Shown here piece after piece: positions 57,605 to 60,000 of a stretch of 60,000 nt of DNA; position 1 is the stretch's first letter; each line of letters opens with the position of its first letter. The notes under the pieces are model-generated. The model did no database searches and had not been told where the DNA came from. It saw only the letters and a program-made list of their open reading frames with translations. Made by a program: the position numbers and the translations under genes. Source of the DNA: Owenia fusiformis (lineage: Eukaryota > Annelida > Polychaeta > Sabellida > Oweniidae); the NCBI GenBank assembly GCA_903813345.2, contig CAIIXF020000012.1, positions 34,858,572 through 34,918,571 on the forward strand, in the 5' to 3' direction.

Positions 57605-57790
57605 CAGTAAAGCCTGTCTCATCCAAACACTACTTGGACTGGCTTAAAATGTTCAGATTAGCAGGTGTTCACATTTCATGGTCTCCTGATATGTGAATCA
57701 ATGGGAGATAACAAAATTGAGACCCTAAAAAGTGTTCACATTGGGAGATTTCTGGATCAGAGATGTGTTTGGATCATACAGGTTTTACTG
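57605..57790. mobile_element. CAGTRAAACCTG-family MITE, 186 bp, intact
   Basis: Ends CAGTAAAGCCTGTCTC and, inverted, CAGTAAAACCTGTATGAT; TA at 57603-57604 and 57791-57792. Internal AGTGTTCACATT words and GTGAATCAATGGGAGATAAC are shared with the fragment at 59571. Confidence 0.8.
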
Positions 57791-57792
57791 TA

Positions 57793-59570
57793 CATATTGT
57801 CTTTGTTGTAAGATTCATTGTGAAATATGGCACAATTTGAACCAATTATATGTGATATTAATAACACGTATTGAGATTGCCAATTGGTGAACTTTTCTTT
57901 AGCTGCCATGTCATGACACACAGATCACAAAACAGACAAAGCCAAATGAACTATACATGTATTAAATAAAAAATAAGAAATAGATCTGTATTAACCCCTT
58001 GAATGCCAGGCTCTCACAACCTATTAACAGTCATTTTCCAAAAAGCAAGCTATATAGCCCCAGATAAACCCTTAAAGGTTCATTTTACTTGTGCCAATAT
58101 AAAGTAGACCTAACAAGTTCCTCTTGCTCTTCACGTGGTCAACGTCATATGGTAAGAAAAGCATTTGAGCTTAAATGCGTCCCAGACGAACCTTTGTGCC
58201 ACCTTAACAAAACTCCAGTCAAACAAAAATAATTGGTGGTCCTTGCACGAATATATCATGCCAGTTCATGATTGATTTGGAACCTCAGAATATCATTAAA
58301 CGAACAAAGGAATTGAATTATGTCGGGAGTCGTATGTCCCCATGTGGCAGCACTTATTTCCTTATGGTTAGAGACCATTTCCTCACTTTTGTGGTTGAAC
58401 ATTTGAGGTTAAAGTTATGTCCTTATTCCCTTTAACCATTTCTAGGATGTACTCTATTGAGTTGATATAGTATGCTGTAAAGTGTCACCCTTCTACCCTG
58501 ATCTTTTTGGCTTATGTGCTAGACTCTCACTGGGAGCAAATATTCCATTTTGGCATTTAACCAATCAGAGAGCTGCATTTCATAGCCATCATATTGTGGT
58601 TGAGTATTCAGAGCCATGTTTATATCACAAGGCCAAAAATACTTATTTTTGCGTCGCTCATCTTCAACTTTATTTTGTAACATTCTGGACTTTTTATTCA
58701 CAGGAGAGTATCTGTTGCAAACATCTGCTTAATGTACTTATGTTCATATTTATGATTTGGCCATAAGGTATAAAAAGAAGAAAACCTATAAAATGTTTTC
58801 AAATCATTTCTAATTAAATATATATCAAATGCAACATTTTCGATGAAGAGGCTTTATTTATGGATTTCCATCACTCGTGTGTGTATAAAAAAATGTGTTG
58901 TTTAACATGTAAGTCATTAACACCCTGTATTAGCATGATAATTGCAGATTAATATTTATTGAACACCCTATACTTAAATATTATTAGTACTTATTGAATG
59001 CACTGTACTTATTTCAACAGACCTTTAATACTTAAATAGTTGATGAGATGACAGAGAAAAACATTTCAAAATACATGTACAATGAAATTTATTATCACGA
59101 TTTTTGAAATGCAAAACTTATGAAGGTACTTTCATATGTCAAAATAATGACATCATATCTATATTTGAGGTGAGTGTTTAAATAGGTTTGTTTAGTTATT
59201 GAAAGTCACCTTAATCTATGTACTTCATGACTGAAAACAGTGCATTCTTGTCTAGAAGTGAATAGTCTATGTTTGCTTTGGAATATTCTTGTTAACTCTT
59301 TTGCACCAAATTTGTTTATTGTTGTCCTAATAATTTATAACTTACAGGGGCAGATTTGGAAAACGACAACCTTGAACATTTTTGAGGCTATTTTTGAAAA
59401 TTAGGCCCAAATGGTTCAACTTGTACCCAGAATGAAAAATACCCCACACCGGGCCAGGATGTCATTATTTATTTGACTTAACCTACCATTTGAATCAAAC
59501 ATTTTAAGCCTAAAGGTAATCATTCAATGAGAATACGGAAAACTTGTCTGATATGGATGCCAATTAACTG
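57793..59570. other. Non-coding stretch, no gene seen
   Basis: AT-rich. A 94-codon open stretch at 58482-58766 has no recognisable motif and no splice context; not called. Confidence 0.5.
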
Positions 59571-59775
59571 GCCAAAAGTGTTCAGATTAGCAGGTGTTCA
59601 CATTTCAAGGTTATTAAAATATTCGAGTCAATGGGAGGTAACATATTTGTGACAGAATATAAAAAAGTGTTCATATTGAGAGGTGTTTGGATTAGAGAGG
59701 TGTTCAAATTTGAGAGGTGTTCAGGTTTGATAGTTATTTTGATTAGGGAGGTGTTTGGATATACAGGTTTCACTG
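59571..59775. mobile_element. CAGTRAAACCTG-family fragment, left end missing
   Basis: Right end ATACAGGTTTCACTG followed by TA. Shares AGTGTTCAGATTAGCAGGTG and TCAATGGGAG with the copy at 57605. Repeated AGAGGTGTT words near the right end indicate local expansion. Confidence 0.65.
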
Positions 59776-60000
59776 TAGTGTGTTTGTACAATATGACTTC
59801 ATAACTTAATCAATTGGGGCAGTTGCTATCTTATTATGTCTTATCATAGATATAATTCTGAATAATGTTTGGTAATATGATTAGGAATATGTTGCTAATC
59901 AGCAAGAAAATATACTAATATTTGGCATGTATTACATACATGTATAAGTATATTGCCTATTCATTTTACTTTTTTCTACTGGATGTACTACCTTTAACTG
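59776..60000. other. Non-coding tail of the window
   Basis: AT-rich; nothing supportable. Confidence 0.5.

Noticed and set aside
58482-58766. 94-codon frame as a gene
   Set aside because: Composition fits random AT-rich DNA; no motif or supporting signals.

Overview
This is a repeat-dominated, AT-rich stretch of a eukaryotic nuclear genome, most likely a marine invertebrate. The organism is inferred only from its repeats: Helitron-like elements carrying internal tandem arrays (a pattern reported from bivalve molluscs), an animal-type Ty3/gypsy element, and many short TA-flanked and TTAA-flanked DNA transposons. No bacterial features, operons or ribosomal RNA genes are present, and I find no convincing host protein-coding gene. 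Most of the window reads as intergenic or intronic.

Positions 1-19032 form one rolling-circle-like block. Four head-to-tail Helitron-like elements end in the same signature (subterminal ATCTGGAGTCT, a 9-bp hairpin, then CTAG followed by T), at 108, 1823, 17884 and 19032. A 12.9-kb satellite sits between the second and third elements. It has exactly 18 complete monomers of about 714-717 bp, starts one base after a CTAG terminus and ends at the first base of the next element. The monomer is a diverged relative of the flanking elements. It opens with a hairpin retained in both of its subfamilies (A, then B), and part of the A block shows a dimeric higher-order pattern.

Positions 19033-25150 are low-complexity unique DNA with several small non-autonomous DNA transposons, a 26-bp minisatellite, a G-quadruplex motif and a tRNA-like pol III sequence.

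Positions 25151-41645 hold a 16.5-kb Ty3/gypsy-type LTR retrotransposon in tandem form: LTR, body, LTR, body, LTR. The LTRs are 2.1 kb and almost identical. The primer-binding site matches the 3' end of tRNA-Leu. Each body has one intact 1235-codon gag-protease-integrase-like frame with no reverse transcriptase, RNase H or integrase catalytic core. The element therefore looks non-autonomous, copied by enzymes supplied in trans, with a regulatory region rich in palindromes and repeats.

Positions 41646-60000 are again non-coding. They contain a deleted piggyBac-like element, a 613-bp element with 98-bp inverted repeats, at least six copies or fragments of a CAGTRAAACCTG-ended (pogo/Tigger-like) family, a second copy of a CACTCCCCTCCATAAG-ended family, several minisatellites, long poly-G tracts, a 250-bp polypyrimidine tract and one possible non-coding exon (53258-53774).
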